64,000 nucleotides of DNA from Microbacterium testaceum StLB037 (GTDB lineage: Bacteria > Actinomycetota > Actinomycetes > Actinomycetales > Microbacteriaceae): contig NC_015125.1 in NCBI RefSeq assembly GCF_000202635.1, positions 2,542,001 through 2,606,000 of the forward strand, read 5' to 3'. The notes beneath the pieces are model-generated. The model ran no database searches, was not told the DNA's origin, and saw only the letters and a program-made list of their open reading frames with translations. The position numbers and the translations under genes are program-made. Shown here piece after piece: positions 1 through 8,676 of this stretch. Numbering within the stretch: position 1 is the first letter of the stretch; the number at the start of each line of letters is the position of its first letter.

Positions 1-2149
1 CCACGGCGAGGCCCAGGGCGATCGGCTTGAGGCTCGAGTCCCCCTCGGGGACGAACGCCACGAACACCGCGAACATGATGACGGCGGCCGCGACCACCAC
101 GCGGGCGGAGCCCACGAAGCCGCTGCGCACGGCGCCGAGCGCGACCTCGCGCGGGGTGCGACCCTCGCGCTTCGCGTGGACGTAGTCCTCTCTCATGCGC
201 GAGACGAGGAACACCTGGTAGTCCATCGCGAGGCCGAAGAGCACGCCCATCACCACGATGGGCATGAAGCTGATGATCGGGCCGACCTTGGCCACGTGGA
301 GCGCGTCGGCGAACCAGCCCCACTCGAAGACCGCGGCCACGACCCCGAAGGAGGCGGCGACCGAGAGGAGGTAGCCGCCGGCCGCGGTCAGCGGCACCCA
401 GATCGAGCGGAACACGATCATCAGCAGCACGAGGGACAGGCCGACCACGAAGATCCCGAAGGGGAGGAGGGCGGCGCCGAGCTGATCGGAGATGTCGATC
501 GTCACGGCGGTGTACCCGGTGACGAGGAGACGCACGCCGAACTCGTCGTACAGGCGCTGCTCCTGCGACCGCAGCTCGCGCACGAGGTCGGCGGTGCGCG
601 GGTCGTCGGGCGCCGTCTCGGGGATGATCTGCACGATGCCGGTGTCGGCGGTCTGGTTCGGGGTCGCGAGCGCGACTTCGGCGACACCCGGGATCTTCGC
701 GATCTCGTCGCCGATGTCCTTCATCAAGTTCAGCGGATCGTTCGAGGTGACGATCGTGCCGGTCATGATGAGCGGGCCGTTGGCGCCCGGACCGAAGTAC
801 TCGTCGGTCAACTCGTAGGCGACGCGGGCGGGGTTGCCCGGGGGCAGCTGGCCGGCGTTGGGCAGGGTGAGGGCGAGACTCGTGGCCGGGATCGCGGTGA
901 CCCCGAGCAGCCCGATGATCGCGACGGTCGTGACGACGGGATGCCGGGTCACCAGGCCCACCCAGCGACGCGCCGGGCCGTTGCGCTGGGCGCGGATCGA
1001 CGCGGTCTCCGCCTTCTTCTCACGCTCGGCGGCGTCCGCCGCAGCGGCGGCGGCGACCGACGCCTCGTCGGCGGGGCCGGCGGCCGCGCGGGCGCGGCGC
1101 GAGACCTTCTGCGGCTTCTTGAAGCCCCACCCGACCACGCGGTGCCCGGCGAAGCCGAGGAAGGCGGGGGTGAGTGTGAGCCCGACGCACACGGCGATGG
1201 CGACGGCGACGGAGGCGGCGATGCCCATCGTGGTGAGGAAGGGGATGTTTGCGAAGCCCAGGCCGATGAGGGCGATGAGGACCGTGATCCCGGCGAACAC
1301 GACGGCGGAGCCGGCGGTGCCGACGGCGCGGGCGGTGGACTCCTCGGGGTCCATCCCCGCGCGCGTCTGATCTTGATGTCGCGACACGATGAACAGGGCA
1401 TAGTCGATGCCGACCGCCAGTCCCAGCATCACCGCCAGCAGCGGGGTGGTCGAGGACACGGTGGCGAAGCCGGTGGCGATGAAGATCAGGGCCACCGAGA
1501 GGGCGACGCCGAGCAGGGCGGTGGCCAGCGGCATCCCGGCCACGAGGAAGGAGCGGAACGTCACCATCAGGACGAGGGCGGCGATCACGACGCCGAGGGC
1601 CTCCGTGATCGATGCTCCGGGCACCTCGCTGGCGAAGAGCTGACCGCCCAGGATGGCCTGCGAGCCGGACGGGAGCGCGGAGCCGAGCGCGGTCGTCTCC
1701 TCGTGGAGCGCGTCCTCGGTCGCCGAGGGGACGGCGGTGGCCTCGCCGGTGAACTGGATGCGGACGATCGCGGCGCGGTCGTCGTCCGCGATGCTGCCGG
1801 AGATGTTCGCGTCGTAGGGGTCGGTGACGGCTTCGACGAAGTCGAGCTTGCCGATCTCGGCGGTCGTCTTCTGGATGGCATCCTGATACGCCTGATCGCG
1901 CACGCTCGCCCCGTCGGCCGCGACGACGATGATCTCGGCGCTGGCCCCGCTGACCTGGGGGAAGGTGCGGTCCAGCATCTCGAGGCCGGCCTGGGACTCG
2001 GTGCCGGGGATGCTGAAGGTGTTGTCGGTGCCCTTGGCGAGCAGGGCCACACCGCCACCCGCGAGCACGAGGACGAGCAGCCACGCGGACAGGACACGCC
2101 AGGGGTGGCGGAACGACCAGCGACCCAGGGTGTAGAGGAAGGTTGACAC
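1..2149 (-). CDS. MMPL/RND-family membrane transporter, C-terminus beyond window edge
   Basis: The reading frame is open from a GTG start to the window edge, about 716 visible residues. A first membrane helix near residues 15-35 is followed by a large extracytoplasmic domain to about residue 190, then a helix bundle with the family motif GLAVGIDYALF near residue 245. A second half repeats the plan, with a second extracytoplasmic stretch and GLAMDYQVFLVSR near residue 635. These paired G-x-x-x-D-Y segments are typical of MMPL exporters that use the proton gradient to move lipids or drugs. The start is supported by a GGGAGCC ribosome site. The gene is divergent from a TetR gene across a double palindrome, so it is probably repressed by that regulator. 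The cargo is unknown. Confidence 0.9.
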   Translation of the reverse strand, partial: MSTFLYTLGRWSFRHPWRVLSAWLLVLVLAGGGVALLAKGTDNTFSIPGTESQAGLEMLDRTFPQVSGASAEIIVVAADGASVRDQAYQDAIQKTTAEIGKLDFVEAVTDPYDANISGSIADDDRAAIVRIQFTGEATAVPSATEDALHEETTALGSALPSGSQAILGGQLFASEVPGASITEALGVVIAALVLMVTFRSFLVAGMPLATALLGVALSVALIFIATGFATVSSTTPLLAVMLGLAVGIDYALFIVSRHQDQTRAGMDPEESTARAVGTAGSAVVFAGITVLIALIGLGFANIPFLTTMGIAASVAVAIAVCVGLTLTPAFLGFAGHRVVGWGFKKPQKVSRRARAAAGPADEASVAAAAAADAAEREKKAETASIRAQRNGPARRWVGLVTRHPVVTTVAIIGLLGVTAIPATSLALTLPNAGQLPPGNPARVAYELTDEYFGPGANGPLIMTGTIVTSNDPLNLMKDIGDEIAKIPGVAEVALATPNQTADTGIVQIIPETAPDDPRTADLVRELRSQEQRLYDEFGVRLLVTGYTAVTIDISDQLGAALLPFGIFVVGLSLVLLMIVFRSIWVPLTAAGGYLLSVAASFGVVAAVFEWGWFADALHVAKVGPIISFMPIVVMGVLFGLAMDYQVFLVSRMREDYVHAKREGRTPREVALGAVRSGFVGSARVVVAAAVIMFAVFVAFVPEGDSSLKPIALGLAV

Positions 2150-2178
2150 GGTGGCGGCTCCCACGATCGGCGGACAGT

Positions 2179-2213
2179 CGATACAGCGCCGTATCGGATA
2201 CAACAATGTATCG
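2179..2213. promoter_or_regulatory. double TetR operator, GATAC-N6-GTATC twice
   Basis: Two identical inverted repeats of the form GATAC-N6-GTATC lie side by side, at 2180-2195 and 2197-2212, with centres 17 bp apart. They fall in the 120-bp gap between the divergent MMPL and TetR genes. The repeats are seen directly. Binding by the adjacent TetR protein, and repression of both genes, is inferred from position and symmetry. Confidence 0.7.
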
Positions 2214-2269
2214 TAATCGGGAGAAGCGGACTCCAACCTGAGTCTCGCGTGTGAAGCAGGAGGACGCGG

Positions 2270-2896
2270 ATGACCGATACGGCCCCGGCGCCGTCACGGC
2301 GACGAGAGAACACCCGCACGCGTCTCATGGATGCCGCGGCCGAGATGTTCGCGGAGGTCGGCATCGACGCCGCCTCGGTCGAGGCCATCTGCGAGCGCGC
2401 GGGATTCACGCGGGGCGCGTTCTACTCGAACTTCGCCTCGAAGGAGGAGCTCTTCCTCGCGCTGTGCGCACGGTCGGCCGAGACGACGATCGCGGCGGTC
2501 CGAGATCGCGTGACCTCGATCGAGGACCGGGGGCTCGACGGAGCCGGTGACGTCATGCAGCTCGTGCAGGAGGTGCTCGAGGCGACGGGGGAGGACCGCC
2601 TCGACGTGCTCCTCGGTGCAGAGACGCGGCTGCAGGCGCTGCGCAATCCCGAGTTCGCCGAGGCCTACCTGACCCTCAACCAGGGGCTGGGAGAGAGCGT
2701 CACGCAGCTCGTGCGCGACATCGCCGAGGCGCGGGGGCTGGCCCTGCGCGTGCCCGCCGACGTCGCGACGGAGCTGCTGCTGGCGGTGTGGATCTCGACG
2801 TCGGAGACCGCTCTGCTCACGAATCAGGCCGCGACGGTGTCGCGCGGACAACTGGCCGAGCGGCTGTCTCAGGTGGTCGGTCTCATCCTCGAGTGA
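2270..2896 (+). CDS. TetR/AcrR-family transcriptional regulator
   Basis: This 208-residue protein has an N-terminal helix-turn-helix at about residues 12-58 (TRTRLMDAAAEMF, then GFTRGAFYSNFASKEELF), the hallmark of TetR repressors, followed by an all-helical ligand-binding domain. The ATG is preceded by a strong AGGAGGA site. The gene diverges from the MMPL exporter and probably represses it and itself through the two GATAC palindromes. The 3' end overlaps the convergent menC gene by 14 bp. The inducer cannot be deduced. Confidence 0.92.
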   Translation: MTDTAPAPSRRRENTRTRLMDAAAEMFAEVGIDAASVEAICERAGFTRGAFYSNFASKEELFLALCARSAETTIAAVRDRVTSIEDRGLDGAGDVMQLVQEVLEATGEDRLDVLLGAETRLQALRNPEFAEAYLTLNQGLGESVTQLVRDIAEARGLALRVPADVATELLLAVWISTSETALLTNQAATVSRGQLAERLSQVVGLILE

Positions 2897-3884
2897 GCGC
2901 GAGCGCGGCGTGGCAGCGCCGCAGGCGGTCGAGCCACCAGTCGCGACGGTCATCACCCGCCGCCACCCGGTCGAGATCGGCGTTCGACGGGCGGGGGCGC
3001 TCGACGGGCAGGACTCCGTCCCGCGCGCGGAGAGGGGATGCCAGGACGTCGGCCGTGAAGAGCGACGCGGTGCCGAGCCCGCAGTCGTAGTCGAGCGTGG
3101 GCAGCGCCGCAGCCAGCGCGACGCCCATCGAGAGACCGATCGAGGTGTCCAGCGCGCTCGAGACCACCGCGGGCAGACCGGCCTGCGCGACGATGTCGAG
3201 CGCCGCGCGCACGCCGCCGAGCGGTGCAGCCTTGATCACGAGCAGGTCGGCCGCCCCCATCCGCGCGACCCGCAGCGGATCGTCGGCCTTGCGCACACTC
3301 TCGTCGGCGGCGATCGGGATGTCGAGGTAGGCGATGCGCTCCCGCAGCTGGGCGAGCTCGTCGACCTCCGCGCACGGCTGCTCGACGTATTCCAGGTCGA
3401 AGACGGCGAGGGCGTGCACGGCCCGCTCCGCCTCGTCGACGTTCCACGCGCCGTTCGCGTCGATGCGCACGCGCCCCTCGGGGCCCATCGCCTCGCGGAC
3501 CGCGCGCACCCGCGCGACGTCGTCGTCGAGCACCTGTCCCGCCTCGGCGACCTTGACCTTGACCGTCCGGCATCCGTCGTACCGGGCCAGGATCATGGGG
3601 ACCTCGGATGCCGCCACGGCCGGCATCGTGGCATTGACCGGGACCGTGTCGCGGTGCGGCGTCGGCGCGGGGTTCCAGCCGAAGTCGAGGGCGCCCGCGA
3701 GCCAGGTCGCCGCCTCGGCGTCGGAGTACTCCACGAAGGGCGAGAACTCGGTCCACCCCTCGGGCCCCTCGAACACGACCGCCTCGCGGGTCTCGATGCC
3801 GCGGAAGCGCGCAGCCAGGGGGAGGGCGACCACCCGGGCCGTGGCGAGGATGTCGTCGAGCGGGGGGAGGGGTGCGGTGCTCAT
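2883..3884 (-). CDS. menC: o-succinylbenzoate synthase
   Basis: MenC is an enolase-superfamily enzyme that dehydrates SHCHC to o-succinylbenzoate in menaquinone synthesis. The 333-residue protein shows the expected active site: the K109-x-K111 pair (TVKVKV), metal ligands D142 (IDANG), E168 (VEQP) and D194 (AADES), and K218 (LVIKAA). The ATG lies 6 bases behind CAGGAT on the minus strand, a near-consensus leaderless promoter, mirrored by the divergent LLM gene. The sequence fits the short actinobacterial MenC type. The gene is transcribed away from the rest of the men cluster. Confidence 0.93.
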   Translation of the reverse strand: MSTAPLPPLDDILATARVVALPLAARFRGIETREAVVFEGPEGWTEFSPFVEYSDAEAATWLAGALDFGWNPAPTPHRDTVPVNATMPAVAASEVPMILARYDGCRTVKVKVAEAGQVLDDDVARVRAVREAMGPEGRVRIDANGAWNVDEAERAVHALAVFDLEYVEQPCAEVDELAQLRERIAYLDIPIAADESVRKADDPLRVARMGAADLLVIKAAPLGGVRAALDIVAQAGLPAVVSSALDTSIGLSMGVALAAALPTLDYDCGLGTASLFTADVLASPLRARDGVLPVERPRPSNADLDRVAAGDDRRDWWLDRLRRCHAALALTRG

Positions 3885-3931
3885 CGCTCCATCCTGGCCC
3901 CCGTGTCGGCGGCCGGGAATAGGCTGGCGCC

Positions 3932-4729
3932 ATGCTCTTCGACACTCCGGTCCGCCTCGGCGTCCAGATCCAGCCGCAGCACGTCCAGTACTCCGACATC
4001 CGCGACGCCGTCTTCCGTCTGGAAGAGATGGGCGTCGACATCCTGTTCAACTGGGATCACTTCTTCCCCCTCTACGGCGACCCCGACGGCGAGCACTTCG
4101 AGTCGTGGATCATGCTGGCGGCGTGGGCCGAGCAGACCGAGCGCGTCGAATTCGGTGCGCTGGTCAACTGCAACAGCTACCGCAACGCCGACCTGCAGGC
4201 CGACATGGCCCGCACGATCGACCACATCAGCAAGAAGGGCGGCGACACGGGTCGCTTCATCTTCGGCACCGGGTCGGGCTGGTTCGAGCGCGACTACGAC
4301 GAGTACGGCTACGAGTTCGGTACCGCCGGTTCGCGTCTGAACGCCCTCGCGACCGACCTCGACCGCGTCGTCGCGCGCTGGGGCAAGCTCAACCCCGCGC
4401 CCACCCGCCACATCCCCGTCATGATCGGCGGCAAGGGCGAGCAGAAGACCCTGCGCATCGTCGCGAAGCACGCCGACATCTGGCACAGCTTCGTCACGCC
4501 CGACGAACTGCCGCACAAGCTCGGCGTGATCGAGAGGTGGGCCGAGACCGAGGGACGCGACCTGTCGGGACTGATCGTCTCGAACGAGCTCAAGGACCGC
4601 GACGAGTCCGACGCCGACGCCCTCTTCGACGCGGGCACGCGCCTGTTCACCCTCGGCTTCTCGGGTCCCGAGTGGGACTACTCGCTCATCGAGCGCTGGC
4701 TGACCTGGCGCGACGCCAAGAACGCCTGA
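3932..4729 (+). CDS. LLM-class (luciferase-like, probably F420-dependent) oxidoreductase
   Basis: This 265-residue TIM-barrel flavoprotein resembles the F420-dependent LLM group. It opens with LGVQIQPQH, has FNWDHFFP near residue 38, GTGSGWFERDYDEYG near residue 112, and PVMIGGKGEQKTLRIVAKHAD in the second half, the usual phosphate-binding area. The start follows TAGGCT (3920-3925) by 6 bases, so the mRNA is likely leaderless. It sits between menC and menB; a role in quinone chemistry is possible but unproven. The cofactor (F420 or FMN) is inferred from family membership. Confidence 0.85.
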   Translation: MLFDTPVRLGVQIQPQHVQYSDIRDAVFRLEEMGVDILFNWDHFFPLYGDPDGEHFESWIMLAAWAEQTERVEFGALVNCNSYRNADLQADMARTIDHISKKGGDTGRFIFGTGSGWFERDYDEYGYEFGTAGSRLNALATDLDRVVARWGKLNPAPTRHIPVMIGGKGEQKTLRIVAKHADIWHSFVTPDELPHKLGVIERWAETEGRDLSGLIVSNELKDRDESDADALFDAGTRLFTLGFSGPEWDYSLIERWLTWRDAKNA

Positions 4730-4734
4730 CGCGG

Positions 4735-4770
4735 GCGGCGCGCTCATCCACCGAAGGACGGGCGCGCCGC
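4735..4770 (+). terminator. GC-rich hairpin between LLM gene and menB
   Basis: GCGGCGCGC at 4735-4743 pairs perfectly with GCGCGCCGC at 4762-4770 across an 18-base loop, just after the LLM stop codon. There is no T run, so termination is only possible, not certain. Confidence 0.35.
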
Positions 4771-4803
4771 ACCGCTCATCGCACCCGGTCGTAGGCTGGA
4801 ACG

Positions 4804-5706
4804 GTGACCGTCTCCGAGCTGTTCGACCCCGCCGAGTGGACCCTCGCGCCCGGTGCCGAGCGATACACCGATATCACCGCGCACGTCAGCACCGACGGAC
4901 GGATCGCGCGGATCGCGTTCGACCGCCCCGAGGTGCGCAACGCCTTCCGACCGCACACCGTCGACGAGCTCTACACGGCCCTCGACATCGCGCGTCAGGA
5001 CCACCGCATCGGCGTCGTGCTGCTGACCGGCAACGGACCGAGCCCGAAGGACGGCGGCTGGGCGTTCTGCTCCGGCGGTGACCAGCGCATCCGCGGCCGC
5101 GACGGGTACAAGTACTCGCACGAGGAGCACGTCGTGCACGACCCGGGCCGCGCCGGTCGCCTGCACATCCTCGAGGTGCAGCGCCTCATCCGCTTCATGC
5201 CGAAGGTCGTCATCGCCGTCGTCCCCGGCTGGGCCGCGGGCGGGGGACACTCGCTCAACGTCGTGTGCGACCTCTCGATCGCGAGTGCCGAGCACGGGCG
5301 TTTCAAGCAGACGGATGCCGATGTCGGCTCGTTCGACGCCGGTTACGGCTCCGCCTACTTCGCGCGTCAGATCGGCCAGAAGTTCGCGCGCGAGATCTTC
5401 TTCCTCGCGGAGGAGTACTCCGCCCAGCGCGCGTACGAGCTCGGCGCCGTCAACCGGGTCGTGCCGCACGCCGACCTCGAGCGCGAGGCCATCGCGATGG
5501 CCCGCACGATCCTGACGAAGTCGCCGACCGCGATCCGCATGCTGAAGTTCGCCTTCAACGCCGTCGACGACGGACTCGTGGGACAGCAGCTGTTCGCGGG
5601 GGAGGCCACGCGCCTCGCGTACGGCACCGACGAGGCGACCGAGGGGCGCGACTCCTTCCTCGAGAAGCGCGACCCCGACTGGTCCGACGTGCCGTGGCAC
5701 TATTGA
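4804..5706 (+). CDS. menB: 1,4-dihydroxy-2-naphthoyl-CoA synthase
   Basis: MenB is a crotonase-fold enzyme that closes the naphthoquinone ring of o-succinylbenzoyl-CoA. The 300-residue protein carries the oxyanion-hole segments CSGGDQR (89-95) and GWAAGGGHSL (142-151), the family signature DVGSFDAGYGS (173-183), and a C-terminal RDPDWSDVPWHY-type tail common in actinobacterial MenB. The GTG start lies 6 bases behind TAGGCT at 4792-4797, consistent with a leaderless message. menE follows after 16 bp and is probably co-transcribed. Confidence 0.96.
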   Translation: MTVSELFDPAEWTLAPGAERYTDITAHVSTDGRIARIAFDRPEVRNAFRPHTVDELYTALDIARQDHRIGVVLLTGNGPSPKDGGWAFCSGGDQRIRGRDGYKYSHEEHVVHDPGRAGRLHILEVQRLIRFMPKVVIAVVPGWAAGGGHSLNVVCDLSIASAEHGRFKQTDADVGSFDAGYGSAYFARQIGQKFAREIFFLAEEYSAQRAYELGAVNRVVPHADLEREAIAMARTILTKSPTAIRMLKFAFNAVDDGLVGQQLFAGEATRLAYGTDEATEGRDSFLEKRDPDWSDVPWHY

Positions 5707-5722
5707 GCGTCGGAGTCCGGGC

Positions 5723-6874
5723 GTGAAGCTCGAGCCCCCGGCATCCGGCGATCCGCGCGATGTCCTGCGGGCGTTGCGGGCGGCGGTGCTCGGCGCCGGT
5801 CCCGCGGTCGCGCTCGGGGGAACGGACCTGCCCGTCGAGGTGCCCGCGGGGACCGCGGCCGTCGTGACGACGTCCGGCTCGAGCGGCGTGCCCAAGTCGG
5901 TCGTGATCTCCCGCAACGCCCTCATCAGCAGCGCGTACGCCACCGCCTCCCGCATCGGCGAGGGCGCCTGGCTGCTCGCGGTGCCCGCGACCTACGTCGC
6001 CGGTGTCCAGGTGATCGTGCGGGCCCTTCTCGCCGATCGTGAGCCGGCCGTCGTCGCCGGCCCTTTCCGTCCCGAGCCCTTCGCGGCGGCCGCTCTCGGC
6101 ATGGCCTCGCACGCCGACGGGGCCCGCGTTCCGAGCTACACGTCGCTCGTCCCCGCGCAGTTGCAGAGGCTTCTGGATGCCGCGGAGCACGACGATGCGG
6201 TCGCCCAGGCGCTGCGCTCGTTCGAGGCGATCCTCATCGGGGGGCAGGCCCTCGCCCCCGCGGTGCACGAGCGGGCCGTGGCCGCCGGGGCCCGGATCGT
6301 CCGCACGTACGGCTCGACCGAGACGAGCGGCGGCTGCGTCTACGACGGGGTACCGCTCGACGGCGTCGAGCTCGCGATCGTCGACGGGGAGGTACGGCTG
6401 TCCGGGCCCACCCTCGCCGACGGTTACCTCGGCGAGCCCGAGCGCACGGCATCCGTCTTTCCGATCGACGACGAGGGACGGCGCTGGTACCGCACCGGGG
6501 ACGGTGGCGCCATCGTCGACGGGGTGCTGCGCGTGACCGGCCGCCTCGACAACGTCATCGTCTCGGGCGGGGTCAATGTCTCGCTGGATCGGGTCGAGGC
6601 GGCGGTGCGCGGCATCCGGGGTCTCGAGTCGGCCGTGGTCGTCGCGATTCCGGATGCCACCTGGGGGCAGGGTTCTGCCGTGGTCCTCCCGGGCCTCGCT
6701 CCCGACGCCGCGGCCGAGACGCTCGCGCGCGTGCGCGACGCCGTGGCCGAACAGGTGGGGCCGGCGGCACGCCCGGCGCGCGTGATCGCGGTCGACGAGC
6801 TCCCGATGCTGTCGTCCGGCAAGCCCGATCGCACGGCGCTGGCACGGCGGTACGGCGGGGCGGGCTTAGGATGA
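5723..6874 (+). CDS. menE: o-succinylbenzoate--CoA ligase
   Basis: MenE adenylates o-succinylbenzoate and joins it to CoA. The 383-residue protein has the ANL-family phosphate loop TTSGSSGVPKS (49-59), the YGSTETSGG motif near residue 200, the TGD hinge region (YRTGDGG), and a C-terminal LSSGKPDRTAL lysine loop. It is shorter at the N-terminus than enterobacterial MenE of about 450 residues, as is usual in actinobacteria. It begins with GTG 16 bp after menB. Its stop codon overlaps the -10 box of menA. Confidence 0.93.
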   Translation: MKLEPPASGDPRDVLRALRAAVLGAGPAVALGGTDLPVEVPAGTAAVVTTSGSSGVPKSVVISRNALISSAYATASRIGEGAWLLAVPATYVAGVQVIVRALLADREPAVVAGPFRPEPFAAAALGMASHADGARVPSYTSLVPAQLQRLLDAAEHDDAVAQALRSFEAILIGGQALAPAVHERAVAAGARIVRTYGSTETSGGCVYDGVPLDGVELAIVDGEVRLSGPTLADGYLGEPERTASVFPIDDEGRRWYRTGDGGAIVDGVLRVTGRLDNVIVSGGVNVSLDRVEAAVRGIRGLESAVVVAIPDATWGQGSAVVLPGLAPDAAAETLARVRDAVAEQVGPAARPARVIAVDELPMLSSGKPDRTALARRYGGAGLG

Positions 6875-6880
6875 CCCTCC

Positions 6881-7852
6881 GTGGCAGCACAGTCTCGTAA
6901 GCGTTCGCGTCCGGCCCCGAAGCGTCGCCCGCACGGCAACCCCCAGAAGCACAAGAGCGGGGCGCCGCAGGCCGTCGCCCCCGCCACGGCGCGCGATTGG
7001 ATCGCCGCCGCACGACTGCGGACGCTGCCTCTCGCGATCACGCCGGTGCTGATCGGCACGGGTGCCGCGAGCCTCGTCGACGACCAGCTTCATTGGGCGC
7101 TCGCGCTCGCGTGCCTCGCGGTGGCGTTCGCGCTGCAGATCGGCGTCAACTACGCCAACGACTACAGCGACGGCATCCGCGGGACGGATGACGTGCGCGT
7201 GGGCCCGGGTCGGCTGACCGGTGGCAAGAAGGCGAAGCCGCGCACCGTGCTCCTCGTCGCGCTGGCGTTCTTCGCGCTCGCCGCACTGGTGGGGCTGGCG
7301 ATCGTCGTGCGGACCGGCCAGTGGTGGCTGCTCGCGGTAGGGGCCGTCTGCATCGTCGCGGCCTGGTTCTACACCGGCGGCAAGCGCCCCTACGGCTACA
7401 ACGCGATGGGTGAGCTGTTCGTCTTCGTGTTCTTCGGTCTCGTCGCGACCCTCGGGACCACCTGGGTGCAGGTGCAGTCGATCCCGCAGGAGGCCTGGTT
7501 CGGCGCGGTGGCCGCGGGGCTGCTGGCGTGCGCGGTGCTGCTGGCCAACAACCTCCGCGACATCGACCAGGACCGCCTCGCCGGAAAGCGCACGCTCTCG
7601 GTGCTCATCGGCCGTCGGGCGACGCAGGTGCTGTTCACGCTGTTCGTGATCGCGCCGTTCGTGATCTCGGCGTTCCTGGCGCTGTTCTACCCCGTCGCGT
7701 GGCTCACGCTGATCGCGCTGTTGGGGGCGCTGTCGTCCGTGCTGATCGTCTGGACCTATCGCACGCCGCGCGAGCTCATCACCGCGCTGCAGGTCACGAG
7801 CTTCACCTCGGTCGCCTACGGTGCGCTGCTGTTCTGGGCGTTCCTGGCCTGA
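6881..7852 (+). CDS. menA: 1,4-dihydroxy-2-naphthoate polyprenyltransferase
   Basis: MenA attaches the isoprenoid tail to DHNA in the membrane. The 323-residue protein has an Asp-rich prenyl-diphosphate site NDYSDGIRGTD (93-103), a second NNLRDIDQDRLAGKRTL motif near residue 225, and about eight hydrophobic helices. The first 40 residues form an unusual Lys/Arg/Pro-rich cytoplasmic extension (KRSRPAPKRRPHG) before the first core segment. The GTG start is 8 bases behind TAGGAT at 6867-6872. Confidence 0.94.
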   Translation: MAAQSRKRSRPAPKRRPHGNPQKHKSGAPQAVAPATARDWIAAARLRTLPLAITPVLIGTGAASLVDDQLHWALALACLAVAFALQIGVNYANDYSDGIRGTDDVRVGPGRLTGGKKAKPRTVLLVALAFFALAALVGLAIVVRTGQWWLLAVGAVCIVAAWFYTGGKRPYGYNAMGELFVFVFFGLVATLGTTWVQVQSIPQEAWFGAVAAGLLACAVLLANNLRDIDQDRLAGKRTLSVLIGRRATQVLFTLFVIAPFVISAFLALFYPVAWLTLIALLGALSSVLIVWTYRTPRELITALQVTSFTSVAYGALLFWAFLA

Positions 7853-7855
7853 GGC

Positions 7856-8194
7856 TCAGCGCTCGGTCGTCTCGGGCTTCGCGGGTTCCGCAGCCGCGTC
7901 GGTCGGGGGTGCCGAGGCGTCGAGCACCGCGTCCTCCGCGTCGGCGTCCGCTTCGGCGCCCGAGCGGCGACCGGTCGCGGTCCGGGCCGCGCGACGCTCG
8001 GCGAGACCACCGGTGACCTGGTCGAGCGGGCGGCGCAGGAAGAGCAGCGACAGGCTGAGCCCGATCAGCGCGGCGAAGACGGCGGCGAGCCAGGGCAGTT
8101 CCTGGAACACCGGGAACAGCAGCAGGATGCCGAGCGGAATGACGAAGGCGAGCAATCGCAGCACCGTGTAGACGAGGGCCGAGCGAGCACGCAT
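7856..8194 (-). CDS. DUF4229 membrane protein
   Basis: This 112-residue protein has two hydrophobic segments at about residues 8-26 and 33-52, separated by a short turn, then LLFLRRPLDQVTGGLAERRAAR and an acidic, low-complexity C-terminal tail. It matches the actinobacterial DUF4229 family, often found beside men genes; its function is unknown. The ATG lies 6 bases behind TAGAAT (8201-8206, minus strand). It converges on menA with a 3-bp gap. Confidence 0.8.
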   Translation of the reverse strand: MRARSALVYTVLRLLAFVIPLGILLLFPVFQELPWLAAVFAALIGLSLSLLFLRRPLDQVTGGLAERRAARTATGRRSGAEADADAEDAVLDASAPPTDAAAEPAKPETTER

Positions 8195-8268
8195 TTCCCC
8201 ATTCTACGGCGCGGTCGTGGCCCGCCGGCGCCCGGCCCGTGTCCAGCCGACGCACGTAGGATTGGTCC

Positions 8269-8673
8269 ATGGCACGGCTGCTTCTGATACTGGCGCTCGT
8301 GGCGACCGCCTTCTGGGTCTACACGATCGTCGACTGCGCCGTGCAGCCCTCGACGCGACACCGCGGTGTCAGCAAGGGCGCGTGGATGGTCATCGTCATC
8401 CTGCTGCCGGTGCTCGGCGGCATCCTGTGGTTCATCGTCGGTCGTGGACGGGCGGGCGGTCCGGTGCTGCGACGCGCTCCGGACGACGACCCCGAGTTCC
8501 TCGGGCGGCTCTCGCCCGCGGCGCGCGCCGACCAGGACGAACGCATCCGCCGTCTCGAAGAGGAGCTGGCCCAGCTCGATTCCGAGGCCGACGACCCGCG
8601 CGACCCGCGCCCGAAGACCGGGGACGACCCCGGCGACGACGATGCCCGCGGACAGCGCGGCGCCGTCAGCTGA
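8269..8673 (+). CDS. PLD-nuclease N-terminal-type membrane protein
   Basis: The 134-residue protein has two membrane helices (residues 3-22 and about 41-60), with the pattern FWVYTIVDCAVQP ahead of GVSKGAWMVIVILLPVLGGILWFIVGR. This is the PLDc_N domain seen at the start of cardiolipin synthases and in many small actinobacterial proteins. The rest is a charged, probably helical tail rich in Asp and Arg. The start follows TAGGAT (8257-8262) by 6 bases. The gene ends 3 bp before menD, so the two are probably one transcript. No phospholipase catalytic motif is present. Confidence 0.82.
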   Translation: MARLLLILALVATAFWVYTIVDCAVQPSTRHRGVSKGAWMVIVILLPVLGGILWFIVGRGRAGGPVLRRAPDDDPEFLGRLSPAARADQDERIRRLEEELAQLDSEADDPRDPRPKTGDDPGDDDARGQRGAVS

Positions 8674-8676
8674 ACC

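Noticed and set aside
176..2146. 656-residue plus-strand open frame over the MMPL gene
   Set aside because: It is antisense to a gene with clear transporter motifs. The product is His/Asp/Gly/Arg-rich nonsense, typical of the third-position G+C shadow.
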